Position numbers and translations under genes: made by a program | Shown here: one piece after another, positions 1-9,814 of the stretch | Layout: each line of letters starts with the position of its first letter | Numbering within the stretch: position 1 is the first letter of the stretch | Notes under the pieces: generated by a model | Told to the model about the DNA's origin: nothing | Databases searched by the model: none | What the model saw: only the letters and a program-made list of their open reading frames with translations | From: Microvirga flocculans ATCC BAA-817 | Lineage (GTDB): Bacteria; Pseudomonadota; Alphaproteobacteria; Rhizobiales; Beijerinckiaceae | DNA: 64,000 nucleotides | Assembly: GCF_000518665.1 (NCBI RefSeq) | Contig: NZ_JAEA01000009.1 | Coordinates: 124,001-188,000, forward strand | Direction of reading: 5' to 3'

Positions 1-212
1 CCGGGGCCTTCCAGGCCATGGAGGAGCAGGTGCGCAAGAACATGGGCTTCTTCACCGAGGCCATGCGCATGTTCTCGCCCTTCCCGCAGGGGGCTGCGGG
101 CAATGCCGAGACGAAGCCCGCGACGAAGGCGGAAGAGGCGGGCGACCTCGACGCCCTGAAGCGGCAGATGGCCGATATGCAGGCCAAACTCGACAAGCTG
201 GCGAGCAAGTAG
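1..212 (+). CDS. phaR: PhaR polyhydroxyalkanoate synthesis repressor, C-terminal fragment
   Basis: The frame is already open at base 3 and closes with TAG at 210-212, so only about 69 C-terminal residues are present. The tail GAFQAMEEQVRKNMGFF followed by MRMFSPF is what I recognise from the end of alphaproteobacterial PhaR proteins. The last 20 or so residues form a short heptad-like coiled coil (LDALKRQMADMQAKLDKL). PhaR proteins bind PHB granules and repress phasin and PHB genes. The N-terminal DNA-binding part lies outside the window. The identification rests on this tail alone, and another regulator with a similar tail is possible. Confidence 0.7.
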   Translation, partial: GAFQAMEEQVRKNMGFFTEAMRMFSPFPQGAAGNAETKPATKAEEAGDLDALKRQMADMQAKLDKLASK

Positions 213-222
213 CCGCCCGGCT

Positions 223-1857
223 TCAGGCCTGCGCGCGCTTCAGGAGCGCATGAAACGCCGAAGGCTGCATCACCGCCTCCGGCTCCCCGAACAGGGCGCC
301 CTGCAGGTAATCCACGCCCCAGGCCGCCAGCAGCCGGGCGGTCGCCTCGTCGTCCACCCATTCCGCCGCAACGGCGATGCCGAGATTCTGCGCCCTGTCG
401 ATGAGGGTGCGGACATGGAGGCGGTCGTCGGTGGAGCGCTTGAGCGGCTGGATGAAGACGCCGTCGATCTTGAGGAGGTCGACCGGCAGCATCCGGAGCT
501 GTGCGGGCGTGATGTATCCGGCCCCGTATCCCGTGAGCGCAAGCCCGATGCCGAGGGCCTTCATAGCGTGGAGGCGGCCGAGATTGCGCCGGGATTCGAT
601 GAGCGCGATCTCCGGAACCTCGACGATGAGCCGCGACTCGATGCCCGGGCGGGCGCCGAGATGCGCCGCCAGCATGGGCAGCCATTCCGGATCCTGCAGG
701 GTCCTGGAAGACACCGGCAGCGCCAGGCGCTGGGCGGGGTTCCGGACGAGGTGATCCGCCGCCAGCTCCAGCAGTCGGCCGTCGACCAGCAGGGCGAGGT
801 TCTCCCCTGCCAGTCCCGGCGCCGGCGCGAGAGGGATCGTCGCGGGATCGGCGCTCGGGATGGCGGCGCAGGCCTGCATCAGCGAGGGAGCGCGGCTTTG
901 CGCATCCACCACCGGCTGGCAGGCCAGAGCCAGGCTGCGCCCGTTGAGGGCGGCGATCCAGTCGAACGGCGCCTGGTCGGCCTGGGGCGGTGCTGCCAGG
1001 CGCGGCGTGTAGAAGGCCAGGGCCTCGTCCCGCTCGATGCCACGGCTCAGGGCCAGTTCGGCGAAACGCAAAAGCTTGGTGGCCTTGAAGGTGTGGTCCG
1101 GCGCGCAGGCCGCGCCCAGGCGCAGGGTGGCGGCGGCCGGGCTGTCGCTCAGGAGCCCCTGGAGCCGCTTCATGGCGCTGACCGCATCCGCCGCGGGGCA
1201 GCAGGTGAGGGTGAGCGTGAAACGGTTCGGCCCGAGCGCCCTGAACAGGTCGTGGCGGCGCATCATCGGGCGCAGCCTGCGGGCGATGTCCGCCATGAGG
1301 TCCGCCTCGTCCTCATCGAACGCGCCCGCGATCAGGGTGCAGGTCTGGGACACCCTGAGGGCCTCGTTGATGCTGCTCTGGATGCCGCACAGAAGCTCCG
1401 ACCGAGCCTGGAGCCGGGCCGGCAAAATGTCCCGCGCGGCCGAGGCCGGATCGATGCGGAGCAGGCCGCGGGCGAAGGCCGGGCGGCCCTGGACGTCCGG
1501 CTGCCACCGGCCCGTGTCCTCGATCATCACAACCCGATCCGGCTCGAGGCGCAGCGCGTAGCGGGTCTCGTAGGCGCGGCCCGGATCCTGGGCCGAGGCG
1601 ATGGCCTCCCGGCGGGGGAGGCCGCAGCCCGGCTCGATCATCGCCGCGAAGACATGGCCGGTCTTCGGCAGATCCTTCGGCGAAAGGCCCAGCGCCTCGG
1701 CGGCTCCCGGACCCCAGGTCAGCCCGTCCCCGATCATGTCCCAGGCATAGGTGACGCCTGCCAGGGGCGAAGGCCTGTCCTTCACGGTCTGGCGCTTCTG
1801 CGGCGGCCGGGATGTGCCCTTGAAAAGTCCCGTCCGGCCCTGCCGCTTCGTCGCCAT
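223..1857 (-). CDS. PAS-like / degenerate GGDEF / degenerate EAL protein
   Basis: A 544-residue protein if started at the ATG at 1857 (MATKRQGRTG); the frame stays open to 1938, but that extension is basic and unlikely. The N-terminal 150 residues look PAS-like (TYAWDMIGDGLTWGPGAAE). A middle region resembles GGDEF, but the signature is replaced by ALGPNRFTL. The C-terminal region (about 310-540) is EAL-like with LLKIDGVFI and a QGALFGEP ending. The EAL tripeptide is absent, the DDFGxG metal loop reads LTGYGAGY, and AEGVE reads AEWVD. Both catalytic domains are therefore probably inactive, and a role in binding c-di-GMP or a protein partner is an inference. It lies downstream of rpmF on the same strand, behind the rpmF terminator. 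Confidence 0.8.
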   Translation of the reverse strand: MATKRQGRTGLFKGTSRPPQKRQTVKDRPSPLAGVTYAWDMIGDGLTWGPGAAEALGLSPKDLPKTGHVFAAMIEPGCGLPRREAIASAQDPGRAYETRYALRLEPDRVVMIEDTGRWQPDVQGRPAFARGLLRIDPASAARDILPARLQARSELLCGIQSSINEALRVSQTCTLIAGAFDEDEADLMADIARRLRPMMRRHDLFRALGPNRFTLTLTCCPAADAVSAMKRLQGLLSDSPAAATLRLGAACAPDHTFKATKLLRFAELALSRGIERDEALAFYTPRLAAPPQADQAPFDWIAALNGRSLALACQPVVDAQSRAPSLMQACAAIPSADPATIPLAPAPGLAGENLALLVDGRLLELAADHLVRNPAQRLALPVSSRTLQDPEWLPMLAAHLGARPGIESRLIVEVPEIALIESRRNLGRLHAMKALGIGLALTGYGAGYITPAQLRMLPVDLLKIDGVFIQPLKRSTDDRLHVRTLIDRAQNLGIAVAAEWVDDEATARLLAAWGVDYLQGALFGEPEAVMQPSAFHALLKRAQA

Positions 1858-2015
1858 CACCCTCATCCTCGGAATACGCATGGATCGGGGAGGCGGAAGG
1901 CGCGTCGTCGCAAGCCCGGCCAAGACCCCGAAAAACAAGGATGCAGGATCGGCCCCTGGGCTTAACGAAGCGTAAAAAGTGACGGGAAATCAGGAGGCTT
2001 GGGGATAGCGGGCAT

Positions 2016-2042
2016 AAAAAAACCGGCGCATGGAGCGCCGGT
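2016..2042 (-). terminator. Rho-independent terminator of rpmF
   Basis: Read on the minus strand, an 8-base GC-rich stem (ACCGGCGC / GCGCCGGT, 2022-2029 with 2035-2042) with a 5-base loop is followed by seven T residues. It lies 28 bases after the rpmF stop codon. Confidence 0.9.
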
Positions 2043-2069
2043 CTTGGATCTTTCGCATGTCGCGCAGGA

Positions 2070-2255
2070 TTACGCGTCGGCCTTCACCTTCAGAACCTGA
2101 CGGCCCCGGTACATGCCGGTCTTCAGGTCGATGTGGTGAGGACGGCGCAGCTCGCCGGAATCCTTGTCCTCGATGTAGGTCGGGGCCTTCAAGGCATCGG
2201 CGGAGCGACGCATGCCACGCCGCGAGGGCGACGTTTTTCTCTTTGGAACGGCCAT
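2070..2255 (-). CDS. rpmF: 50S ribosomal protein L32
   Basis: This 61-residue protein begins [18 protein letters not shown], the conserved L32 N-terminus, and has the usual L32 length. L32 is a small basic component of the large ribosomal subunit near the peptidyl-transferase region. No cysteine is present, so this is the zinc-independent form. In most alphaproteobacteria rpmF is a single, highly expressed gene, and the strong terminator directly behind it fits this. The 150-base gap to mtgA upstream must hold its promoter, but I cannot assign boxes with confidence. Confidence 0.97.
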   Translation of the reverse strand: MAVPKRKTSPSRRGMRRSADALKAPTYIEDKDSGELRRPHHIDLKTGMYRGRQVLKVKADA

Positions 2256-2406
2256 TTCTCGTCTCCGGTAAAAAAGCGGAGCGCCCGCTCAACCGGGGAA
2301 CGCTCACATCTCAAACTTGATGAGGTTGCGCCTCATACAAGGTCTTTCGGCAAATATCTAGTCCCCTGAAGCATTCCGGCCGTTTTTCGTTGCCGCAGGC
2401 GGCGCC

Positions 2407-3093
2407 TTACGGCTTCAGGCAGGCGCTGTAGGGGGCTGCCCCCGCGATGCGGGCCTGGAGCTGGCCGGCCAGCGCCCGGTGGCCGGGCCGCGGCCGGGCC
2501 GGGTTGCGCACGAGCGGATTGGGCAGGGCCCGCGCCAGCAGGGCGGCCTCGCCGCGGGTCAGGTTCCTGGCCGATTTGCGGAAATATCTCTGGGCGGCGG
2601 CTTCGGCTCCGAACACCCCGTCGCCCCATTCGGCGATGTTGAGGTAGACCTCCATCATCCGGCGTTTCGACCAGATCAGGTCGAGATAAAGCGCGACCGG
2701 GATCTCCAGGCCCTTGCGGATGTAGGAACGGCTCGGCCAGAGAAACAGGTTCTTGGCCACCTGCATTGGGATGGTCGAGGCGCCCCGGGCCGGCCCGTCC
2801 TCGTCGGCCGCCTCCACCACGGTCCAGAGAGCGCCCCAGTCCACCCCGTGATGCTCGCAAAAGCGGCTGTCCTCGGAGGTCATGACCGCCAGCGGCAGGT
2901 GGGGCGACATCTCCTCGAGATTCACGAAGACCCGCTCCACGGGCTGGAGGGTGAGCCAGCGGCCGAGCATGAGGGTCGAGACCGGGGGCGCGGCCCCGTA
3001 CAAAAGCCCTAGCCAAAAGACCGCTGCGGCCCATAAGAGGATGAGGCCGAGGCCGATCCGGACGAGGCGGCGGAGAAGGCGCGCGGCGTTCAT
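2407..3093 (-). CDS. mtgA: Monofunctional biosynthetic peptidoglycan transglycosylase
   Basis: MtgA polymerises lipid II into glycan strands in the periplasm. The start at 3093 (MNAARLLRRL) gives 228 residues, with a GGGAG-like ribosome-binding site and a membrane anchor directly behind it (IGLGLILLWAAAVFWLGLL). GT51 family motifs are visible: EDSRFCEHHGVDW (catalytic Glu), RGASTIPMQVAKNLFL, and the RRMMEVYLNIAEWGDGVFGAE block. The frame continues to an ATG at 3216, but that start would overlap the divergent ispA start at 3197 and adds a non-conserved tail, so I prefer the shorter form. The penicillin-binding transpeptidase domain of bifunctional PBPs is absent. Confidence 0.92.
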   Translation of the reverse strand: MNAARLLRRLVRIGLGLILLWAAAVFWLGLLYGAAPPVSTLMLGRWLTLQPVERVFVNLEEMSPHLPLAVMTSEDSRFCEHHGVDWGALWTVVEAADEDGPARGASTIPMQVAKNLFLWPSRSYIRKGLEIPVALYLDLIWSKRRMMEVYLNIAEWGDGVFGAEAAAQRYFRKSARNLTRGEAALLARALPNPLVRNPARPRPGHRALAGQLQARIAGAAPYSACLKP

Positions 3094-3196
3094 CGGCTCC
3101 CGCGGCCGGCCCGAGCGCAGCGTCCATTTCGGCTTCGATCGTTCATCCACGTTGCTCTCGGGCGGAGCGGCCGCTCCCCCCGAATCCAGGCTCATC

Positions 3197-4123
3197 ATGG
3201 CGTCATCCATCAGCACTTTTACGACGCGGCTCTCCGAAGCCGCGAGGATCGTCGAGGCGGGTCTTCAGGCCTTGCTATCAGACAAAGCCGCCCCCGGCGA
3301 GCTTGCCCGCCCGTCCCGGCTCATGGACGCCATGCGGTATGCCGTCCTGGGCGGCGGCAAGCGCCTGCGCCCTTTCCTCACCATCGAGGCGGCGCGCCTC
3401 ATGGGGGTGGAGGGAGAGGGGCCCCTGCGAGCAGGCTGCGCCGTCGAGCTCCTGCATTGCTATTCCCTCGTGCATGACGACCTGCCCTCCATGGACGACG
3501 ACGATCTGCGCCGGGGGCGTCCGACCGTGCACAGGGCCTATGACGAGGCCACCGCCATCCTGGTGGGCGATGCGCTGCAGACCCTCGCCTTCGAGGTTCT
3601 CGCCGATCCGGCAACCTCGTCCGACCCGGCGGTACGCTCCGGCCTCGTGCTCGGCCTCGCCCGCGCCTCCGGCCTGGGTGGCATGGTGGGCGGCCAGCTC
3701 CTCGACCTCTCGGCGGAAGGCCGCTACGGCCCCGCGGAGCTGGGGGAGGCCGAGGTGCGCCTGCTCCAGATGATGAAGACCGGCGCGATCCTCAGCTTCT
3801 CGGTGGAGGCAGGGGCGATCCTGGGACAGGCCGATGCGGCGGCGCGCCGGAGCCTCGTGGAATACGGACGCGCGCTGGGCGCGGCCTTCCAGGTGGCCGA
3901 CGACATTCTCGACCGCGAGGCGACGCCCGAGGCGCTCGGCAAGCGCACGGGAAAGGACCGGGAGAAGGGCAAGGCGACGCTCGTCGACCTGCTGGGCCTC
4001 GACGGCGCCAAGCGCGAATGCCGCCAGCTCGTGGAGAAGGCCGACGCCGCGCTTGCTGGGTTCGGCGACAAGGCGCAGATCCTGCGCGAGGCGGTGCGCT
4101 TCGTCGTCGAGCGCGAGGTTTGA
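3197..4123 (+). CDS. ispA: Farnesyl diphosphate synthase (short-chain polyprenyl synthase)
   Basis: This 308-residue trans-prenyltransferase condenses IPP with DMAPP and GPP to give farnesyl diphosphate for undecaprenyl, quinone, hopanoid and carotenoid synthesis. It carries GGGKRLRPFL near residue 60, the first Asp-rich motif DDLPSMDDDDLRRGRPT near residue 95, GGQLLDL, KTG, and the second Asp-rich motif ADDILD near 235. The two-residue insertion in the first Asp-rich motif (DDxxxxD) is typical of bacterial FPP synthases. The start ATGGCGTCATCC at 3197 is chosen because upstream codons are shared with the divergent mtgA region. The stop is immediately adjacent to the stop of the convergent EamA gene. 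Confidence 0.93.
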   Translation: MASSISTFTTRLSEAARIVEAGLQALLSDKAAPGELARPSRLMDAMRYAVLGGGKRLRPFLTIEAARLMGVEGEGPLRAGCAVELLHCYSLVHDDLPSMDDDDLRRGRPTVHRAYDEATAILVGDALQTLAFEVLADPATSSDPAVRSGLVLGLARASGLGGMVGGQLLDLSAEGRYGPAELGEAEVRLLQMMKTGAILSFSVEAGAILGQADAAARRSLVEYGRALGAAFQVADDILDREATPEALGKRTGKDREKGKATLVDLLGLDGAKRECRQLVEKADAALAGFGDKAQILREAVRFVVEREV

Positions 4124-5038
4124 TCAGGCGCTGGCCGAAGGCCGCGCCTTCAGCCAGCGGCGCGGCTTCAGCTCGCTGACGATCACGCCCGCGACGATGA
4201 GGGCCGCGCCGGCCAGGGCGGCGACGGGCAGGTGCTCGCCATAGACGCGGCCGACGATTCCCGCCCAGACCGGCTCGCCCGCATAGATCACCGTGGCGCG
4301 GGTGGGAGAGACGGTCCTCTGCGCCCAGTTCATGGCGAGCTGGATCCCGGCGCTGGCGAGGCCGAGGCCCACGGCGCTCAGGAGCAGCAGCCACGACGGC
4401 TCCGGCATCGTCTCGTTCAGGGGCGCCATGAAGCCGAAAGCGAGGAGCGAGGTCACGGCCAGCTGCACCACGGTGACGCGGCGCACGTCGACGCGGCCCG
4501 CGAAGCCGCCGATCAGGATGATCTCTGCCGCGATGGCGATCGCGCTGAGCAGGGTGAGGAACTCGCCGACGCCGAGCCCCAGGGATGCGCCGTCAGGCCC
4601 GGCGAGCAGCACGAGACCGGTGAAGGCCAGCGCGATGCCGATCCAGGACATGATGCCGGGCGGCCTTTTGAGCGCCAGCCATTGCAGCAGCGGCACGATG
4701 GGCACGTAGAGAGCCGTGATGAAGGCGGACTTGCTGCTCGGGATCGTCTGGAGCCCGTAGGTCTGGAGCGTGTAGCCGAGAAAGATCGCGACGCCGATCA
4801 TCACGCCGGCCTTGATCTCGGCCCAGGTCAGGCCGCGCAGAACGGGCAAGGCGATGAGCGCCATCATCAGCGCCGCTGTGCCGAAGCGCAGGCCGACGAA
4901 GAGCAAGGGCCCGCTCACCGCGAGGGCGTTCTGCACGATCAGGAAGGTCGCGCCCCAGATCATGGTGATGAAGATGAGCACGGCCTCGCTGCGGCTCGGC
5001 AGGAACGGGCGGTGGGAAACGGACGGGGCGGTGGTCAA
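4124..5038 (-). CDS. EamA/DMT-family inner-membrane transporter
   Basis: A 304-residue protein with about ten hydrophobic helices arranged as two EamA repeats. The first repeat begins IFITMIWGATFLIVQNAL, and the second contains the usual RATVIYAGEPVWAG followed by a final hydrophobic helix. Drug/metabolite transporter superfamily members export or import small metabolites such as amino acids; the substrate cannot be deduced. It is convergent with ispA with no spacer between the two stop codons. Start: ATG at 5038 followed by a polar cytoplasmic tail of about 18 residues. Confidence 0.88.
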   Translation of the reverse strand: MTTAPSVSHRPFLPSRSEAVLIFITMIWGATFLIVQNALAVSGPLLFVGLRFGTAALMMALIALPVLRGLTWAEIKAGVMIGVAIFLGYTLQTYGLQTIPSSKSAFITALYVPIVPLLQWLALKRPPGIMSWIGIALAFTGLVLLAGPDGASLGLGVGEFLTLLSAIAIAAEIILIGGFAGRVDVRRVTVVQLAVTSLLAFGFMAPLNETMPEPSWLLLLSAVGLGLASAGIQLAMNWAQRTVSPTRATVIYAGEPVWAGIVGRVYGEHLPVAALAGAALIVAGVIVSELKPRRWLKARPSASA

Positions 5039-5114
5039 AGAACGGGTCCTCGCGCGGATGCGCCCGATGCGTAGGGATAATGATGGGAAGGGTCAATAAC
5101 GCGGGACGCCGAAG

Positions 5115-5666
5115 TCACCGTTCGGATGTGGGCACCCAGAAGGTGAGCTTCACATGGCCGGGGCGGGTGGCATGGGGGAGCGTGCCTGCGGGCACGCCGC
5201 CATTGGCGAGGATCACCTTGCGCGATCCCTCGTTGTCGTCGTCGCAGGTGATCAGCACGCGCGAAAAGCCTTCCGAGCGGCAGACGGGCAGGATCAGGCG
5301 CAGCGCCTGGGTGGCGTAGCCCCGCCGCTGCTTCCAGGGCACGACGGTATAGCCGATATGGCCGAAGGCGGTCGGGGGCAGCTCCTCGGTTCCCCGCTGG
5401 AACCGAAAGCCGATCCGGCCGCAGAACGTGCCGTCGCTGATCCAGAAATCGTGCGCGGGCAGACGCGGAACCTCCCGCCCGTCGGGCAGCCGGATCATAG
5501 GGCTGTTGTACAGGTCGTGGAGGAAGCCTTCCGGGTCGCGGCGCAGTTGAGCGAGCTGCTCGCGGCTGACATCGTGGTCGGTGTTCGGCGACCAGCCCCT
5601 CGCCAGGGCGTCTTCATAGGCGGGCAGCCAGTCGAGGCTGGGGCGGATGAGGGCGATGTCTGTCAT
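5115..5666 (-). CDS. GNAT-family N-acetyltransferase
   Basis: The protein has 183 residues from ATG 5666 (MTDIALIRPS); the 8-residue extension upstream is unlikely. The acetyl-CoA binding core is visible as HIGYTVVPWKQRRGYATQAL (motif A, here QRRGYA) followed by a long helix, with an NEGSRKVILANGG motif B later. The family transfers acetyl groups to small amines, peptides or antibiotics; the substrate is unknown. It sits alone between the EamA gene and kup, all leftward, with gaps of 43-76 bases, so co-transcription with kup is possible. Confidence 0.85.
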   Translation of the reverse strand: MTDIALIRPSLDWLPAYEDALARGWSPNTDHDVSREQLAQLRRDPEGFLHDLYNSPMIRLPDGREVPRLPAHDFWISDGTFCGRIGFRFQRGTEELPPTAFGHIGYTVVPWKQRRGYATQALRLILPVCRSEGFSRVLITCDDDNEGSRKVILANGGVPAGTLPHATRPGHVKLTFWVPTSER

Positions 5667-5709
5667 GGCGACATGAAGGTGGCATCGCACCGCCCGGGAG
5701 GCAACCGTC

Positions 5710-7656
5710 TTACACCGTCACCTGGGTGCCGACCTCGACCACGCGGCCGGTCGGGATCTGGAAGAAGTCCGTGGCGTCGCTGGCGGATTTGGCGAGGCTG
5801 ATGAACAGCTTGTCCTGCCAGAGCGGCATGCCCGACTGGCTCGCCGGGCGGATCGAGCGCCGCGACAGGAAGAACGACGTCGCCATGATGTCGAACTTGA
5901 AGCCCTGCTTGCGCAGGATCGCGAGCCCGCGCGGGATGTTGGGCGTCTCCATGTAGCCGTAGCTCAGGCGGATGCGCCAGAACGAATCGCCCACATGCTC
6001 GATGGCGACGCGGTCCTCGTCCTCCACGCGGGGAATGTCCGCGCTGTTGACGGTCAGGATCACGTTCTTCTCGTGCAGCACCTTGTTGTGCTTGAGGTTG
6101 TGCAGGAGGGCCGCAGGCGCGGTGTCGGGATCGCTCGTCAGGAAAACGGCGGTGCCCTTCACCCGGTGCGGCGGGCTCTTCTCGAGCATCTGGACGAGTT
6201 CGAGCAGGGGCACGTCGATCTTGCGCGTCTTCTCGAACAGGATGCGCGTGCCCTTCACCCAGGTGAACATGATCACGAAGAACACGCCTGCGATCAGCAG
6301 CGGCACATAGCCGCCGTCCAGGAGCTTCACCAGATTCGAGGACAGGAAGGTCAGGTCGATCAGCAGCAGGGGAACCATCACCAGCGCAGTCTTCACCGGC
6401 CCCCATCCCCAGCTCCGGCTCATCACCACGCAGGCGAGCAGCGTGGTGACGACCATCGTGCCGAACACCGCGATGCCGTAGGCGCTCGCCAGGCTGCTCG
6501 ACGAACCGAACGTGACCACGAGGAACACCACGGCGGCGAGCAGGAGCCAGTTCACGCGGGGTAGGTAGATCTGCCCCTGGTGGGTCTCCGACGTGAAGCG
6601 GACATCGAGGCGCGGCAGCAGGCCGAGCTGGACCGCCTGCCGCGTCAGCGAATAGGCGCCCGTGATCACGGCCTGGCTCGCGACGATGGTCGCCAGGGTG
6701 GCGAGGATCACGAGCGGCAGGAGCAGCCATGGCGGCGCGAGCAGGAAGAACGGATTGGCGATGGATTCGGGATTCGAGAGGACGAGAGCGCCCTGGCCCA
6801 GGTAGTTCAGGGCCAGGGCCGGGAAGACCACCGTGCCCCAGGCCATGCGGATCGGCCTGCGGCCGAAATGGCCCAGATCGGCATAGAGCGCTTCGGCTCC
6901 CGTGACCGCAAGGCATACGCTGCCGAGGATTGCAAAGGCGGTTCCCGGGTGCGTGACGAGGAAGGAGACGCCGTAATAGGGGTTGAAGGCGAGAAGGACT
7001 TCCAAGTCGTCCGCGATGTGAAGAAGGCCCAGCCCCGCCATCGTCACGAACCACAGGAGCGTGAGCGGGCCGAAGAAGGCGGCGACCTTGCCGGTGCCGC
7101 GGCTCTGCACGGCGAAGAGAGCGATCAGGATTCCCAGCGCACCGGGCAGGACATAGCTTTCGAAGGCGGGTGCAACGAGTTTCAGGCCCTCCAGGGCCGA
7201 GAGCACGGAGATTGCCGGCGTGATCGCGGCGTCGCCGTAGAACAGGGCCGCTCCCGCCATGCCCATCACCAGGACGGGCAGGCTCCTGCGCCCGAGGGCG
7301 AGCTGCGTGAGGGCCACCAGCGTCAGCGAGCCGCCTTCGCCCTTGTTGTCGGCGCGCAGGAGAAGAACGACGTATTTGACGGACACCGTCAGGATCAGCG
7401 CCCAGAGCAGGAGCGACAGGATGCTGATCACGAGATCGCGGGTCAGTTCCACGGGTGTGCCGTGATGACCGCCGGTGGCGGCCATCACCGTCTCGCGCAT
7501 GGCGTAAAGCGGGCTCGTGCCGATATCGCCGTAGACCACGCCGATGGCGCCAAGGGTCAGGGTCCAGAAGCTCGCCTTGTGGTGGCTTTCGGGGAGGGTG
7601 GCCTCAGGGACCGCGGAATCCGCATGTCCGGGGGCGACAGCTTGCTGTTCTGTCAT
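5710..7656 (-). CDS. kup: Kup-family potassium uptake protein
   Basis: A 648-residue inner-membrane K+/H+ symporter. The signature [17 protein letters not shown] stands at the start of the first helix (about residues 36-52), and about 12 helices follow to residue 470. [19 protein letters not shown] is also conserved, and the soluble C-terminal domain (about 480-648) ends EVGTQVTV. Kup transporters give constitutive low-affinity uptake of K+ and Cs+. The start is the ATG at 7656, preceded by a 180-base region with no gene. Length is typical of the family. Confidence 0.96.
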   Translation of the reverse strand: MTEQQAVAPGHADSAVPEATLPESHHKASFWTLTLGAIGVVYGDIGTSPLYAMRETVMAATGGHHGTPVELTRDLVISILSLLLWALILTVSVKYVVLLLRADNKGEGGSLTLVALTQLALGRRSLPVLVMGMAGAALFYGDAAITPAISVLSALEGLKLVAPAFESYVLPGALGILIALFAVQSRGTGKVAAFFGPLTLLWFVTMAGLGLLHIADDLEVLLAFNPYYGVSFLVTHPGTAFAILGSVCLAVTGAEALYADLGHFGRRPIRMAWGTVVFPALALNYLGQGALVLSNPESIANPFFLLAPPWLLLPLVILATLATIVASQAVITGAYSLTRQAVQLGLLPRLDVRFTSETHQGQIYLPRVNWLLLAAVVFLVVTFGSSSSLASAYGIAVFGTMVVTTLLACVVMSRSWGWGPVKTALVMVPLLLIDLTFLSSNLVKLLDGGYVPLLIAGVFFVIMFTWVKGTRILFEKTRKIDVPLLELVQMLEKSPPHRVKGTAVFLTSDPDTAPAALLHNLKHNKVLHEKNVILTVNSADIPRVEDEDRVAIEHVGDSFWRIRLSYGYMETPNIPRGLAILRKQGFKFDIMATSFFLSRRSIRPASQSGMPLWQDKLFISLAKSASDATDFFQIPTGRVVEVGTQVTV

Positions 7657-7839
7657 GGATGCTTTTCTTTGCGGATAAGCCCGCGGACGGCCCTTGTTGA
7701 AACATACTGCCAGACGACGAAGGGCGGCCCCTTCTCAAAGAGCGTAGCGGCCGTCATTGCCGGCGCGGCGGGCTTCTAGCATATCGCGCCTCAGCTTAAA
7801 ACGGAATTTCGCTTAAGGTTCCAGCCGTCGACGGCGGCC

Positions 7840-9126
7840 TCATTCCGCAGCGTCTCGTCCCGAGCGTCCGTAGCTCTTCTCGATGTAGTCGAGGACGATC
7901 TTCTGGAAATCCTGCGCCAGGGTCGGTCCGCGCAGGGTCAGCGCCTTCCTGCCGTCGATGAAGACCGGAGCAGCCGGCTGCTCGCCCGTGCCGGGGAGCG
8001 AGATGCCGATATTCGCGTGCTTCGATTCGCCCGGGCCGTTCACGATGCAGCCCATCACCGCCACGTTCAGGTTCTCGACGCCGGGATAGGTGCGGCGCCA
8101 TTCGGGCATGGAATGCGAAATCCAGTTCTGGATGTCGCGCGCCAGCTCCTGGAAGACGGAGGAGGTGGTGCGGCCGCAGCCCGGGCAGGCGGCCACCAGC
8201 GGCACGAAGGTGCGGAACCCCATGGTCTGGAGCAGCTCCTGGGCCGTCTTGACCTCCACCGTCCGGTCGCCGCCGGGCTCTGGCGTGAGGGAGTAGCGGA
8301 TCGTGTCGCCGATGCCCTGCTGGAGCAGGATGCCGATGGCGGCGGACGAGGCCACGATCCCCTTCGTGCCCATGCCTGCCTCCGTCAGGCCGAGGTGGAT
8401 CGCGTAGTCGGAGCGGCGGGCGAGTTCCTGATAGACGGCGATCAGATCCTGCACCGCCGAAACCTTGGCCGAGAGGATGATCCGGTCGCGGCCGAGGCCG
8501 ATCTCCTCGGCGCGGGCCGCCGACAGGAGGGCGGATTGGATCATGGCCTCGCGGGTCACCCAGCGCATGTCGCGCGGCTGGGCCGAGGCCGCGTTCTCGT
8601 TCATGAGATGCGTGAGAAGTTCCTGATCGAGCGAGCCCCAGTTGGCGCCGATGCGCACGGCCTTGCCGTGCTTGATCGCCTGCTCGACGATGGCTCCGAA
8701 CTGCCGGTCCTTCTTTTCCTTGAAGCCCACATTGCCGGGATTGATGCGGTACTTGGCGAGCGCCTCGGCGCAGGCCGGATGATCGGCGAGAAGCTGATGC
8801 CCGATGTAATGGAAATCGCCGACGAGCGGCACGTCCACGCCGAGCCGGTCGAGCCGCTCGCGGATCTTTGGCACGGCGGCGGCCGCCTCGTCGCGGTCGA
8901 CGGTGATGCGCACGATCTCGGACCCCGCGCGGGCGAGGGCCGCGACCTGCGCGACGGTTGCGTCCACGTCCGCGGTGTCCGTATTCGTCATCGACTGGAC
9001 GACGATGGGCGCTCCGCCGCCGACCGTGACGGAGCCGACCCGGACGCCGACCGTGCGGTGGCGCGGGGCGGGACCCGCCGGGCGCTCGGATGGGGTTTCG
9101 GCCTCAGGAGACGAGATGAAGGACAT
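7840..9126 (-). CDS. ispG: 4-hydroxy-3-methylbut-2-enyl diphosphate synthase
   Basis: IspG (GcpE) converts MEcPP to HMBPP in the non-mevalonate isoprenoid pathway using a 4Fe-4S cluster. The TIM-barrel begins [20 protein letters not shown], includes [10 protein letters not shown] and RINPGNVG, and the cluster ligands appear as CPGCGRT and, further on, GCIVNGPGE. The start at 9126 ([10 protein letters not shown]) gives 428 residues; the frame runs on to 9177, but the extra 17 residues are not family-like. IspG and the nearby IspA belong to the same biosynthetic route, although they are not in one operon. Confidence 0.96.
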   Translation of the reverse strand: MSFISSPEAETPSERPAGPAPRHRTVGVRVGSVTVGGGAPIVVQSMTNTDTADVDATVAQVAALARAGSEIVRITVDRDEAAAAVPKIRERLDRLGVDVPLVGDFHYIGHQLLADHPACAEALAKYRINPGNVGFKEKKDRQFGAIVEQAIKHGKAVRIGANWGSLDQELLTHLMNENAASAQPRDMRWVTREAMIQSALLSAARAEEIGLGRDRIILSAKVSAVQDLIAVYQELARRSDYAIHLGLTEAGMGTKGIVASSAAIGILLQQGIGDTIRYSLTPEPGGDRTVEVKTAQELLQTMGFRTFVPLVAACPGCGRTTSSVFQELARDIQNWISHSMPEWRRTYPGVENLNVAVMGCIVNGPGESKHANIGISLPGTGEQPAAPVFIDGRKALTLRGPTLAQDFQKIVLDYIEKSYGRSGRDAAE

Positions 9127-9225
9127 GCTGCAATCCACGACGGCAGCTCCGGGCTGCCGTCGTTTAGCTGATGGCAAAAACCCCCGTCGTCAAGCGCGGC
9201 TTGTTCGACCTGAAGCGGACTGCCT

Positions 9226-9732
9226 TCAGTGAATGTCCTGGCAATGGGCGCAGCGCCCCGTGATCTCCAGGATCCGGGCGTGGGGCTGATAGCCCCGCTC
9301 CGTCAGAACCTTGAGCACCGTCGCCGCCACCTCGGGAGACGCGATCTCGGTGGCGTCCCCGCAGGATTCGCAGACCAGGAACGCGGTCGTCCCGCGATTG
9401 CCGGTCCCGGCCACATAGGCGTTCCGGCTGGCGATGCGGTGGGCGAGGCCCTGCTCGATGAGAAAGTCCAGCGCGCGATAGACCGTGATCGGGGCCATGC
9501 GGCGTCCATGCGAGGCGAGCGCGGAGGCCAGATCGTAGGCGCCGAGAGGCTTCTGGGAGCAGAGCAGAACCTCCAGCACCCGGCGGCGGATCGGCGTCAG
9601 GCGGGCTCTTCTCGCCCGGCAGAGGGCCTCCATCTCGACAAGGGTCTGCTTGACCGTCTCGGAGGCATTCGCGGCAGGAAATCGGGGGCTCTTGGCGGGG
9701 ATGCGGTGCTGCGGAGACGGGCTATGGACCAT
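9226..9732 (-). CDS. zur: Fur-family metalloregulator, Zur-like
   Basis: This 168-residue Fur-superfamily repressor has a winged helix around residues 40-110 (RLTPIRRRVLEVLL, ITVYRALDFLIEQGLAHRI) and a dimerisation domain with two CxxC pairs, CESC and CAHC, which bind the structural zinc. The long N-terminal tail and the two pairs fit Zur better than Fur, because the Fur-type HHDH cluster is not visible. The start at 9732 has an AAGGTG ribosome-binding site 8 bases away; the longer start at 9780 has none. Zinc-dependent repression of uptake genes would be its role, but no znuABC lies in the window. Confidence 0.82.
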   Translation of the reverse strand: MVHSPSPQHRIPAKSPRFPAANASETVKQTLVEMEALCRARRARLTPIRRRVLEVLLCSQKPLGAYDLASALASHGRRMAPITVYRALDFLIEQGLAHRIASRNAYVAGTGNRGTTAFLVCESCGDATEIASPEVAATVLKVLTERGYQPHARILEITGRCAHCQDIH

Positions 9733-9814
9733 CGGGATCACCTTCGTTCGAGACTGAGGTCGGCTCGAGGCGATGGACACCGCAATCTGGGTGAACCCAC
9801 CTCGTTCATAGAGG

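Noticed and set aside
250-1965. 571-codon open frame opposite the EAL-type gene
   Set aside because: Arg/Gly-rich translation with no family pattern; it exists because of high GC on the strand opposite a real gene.
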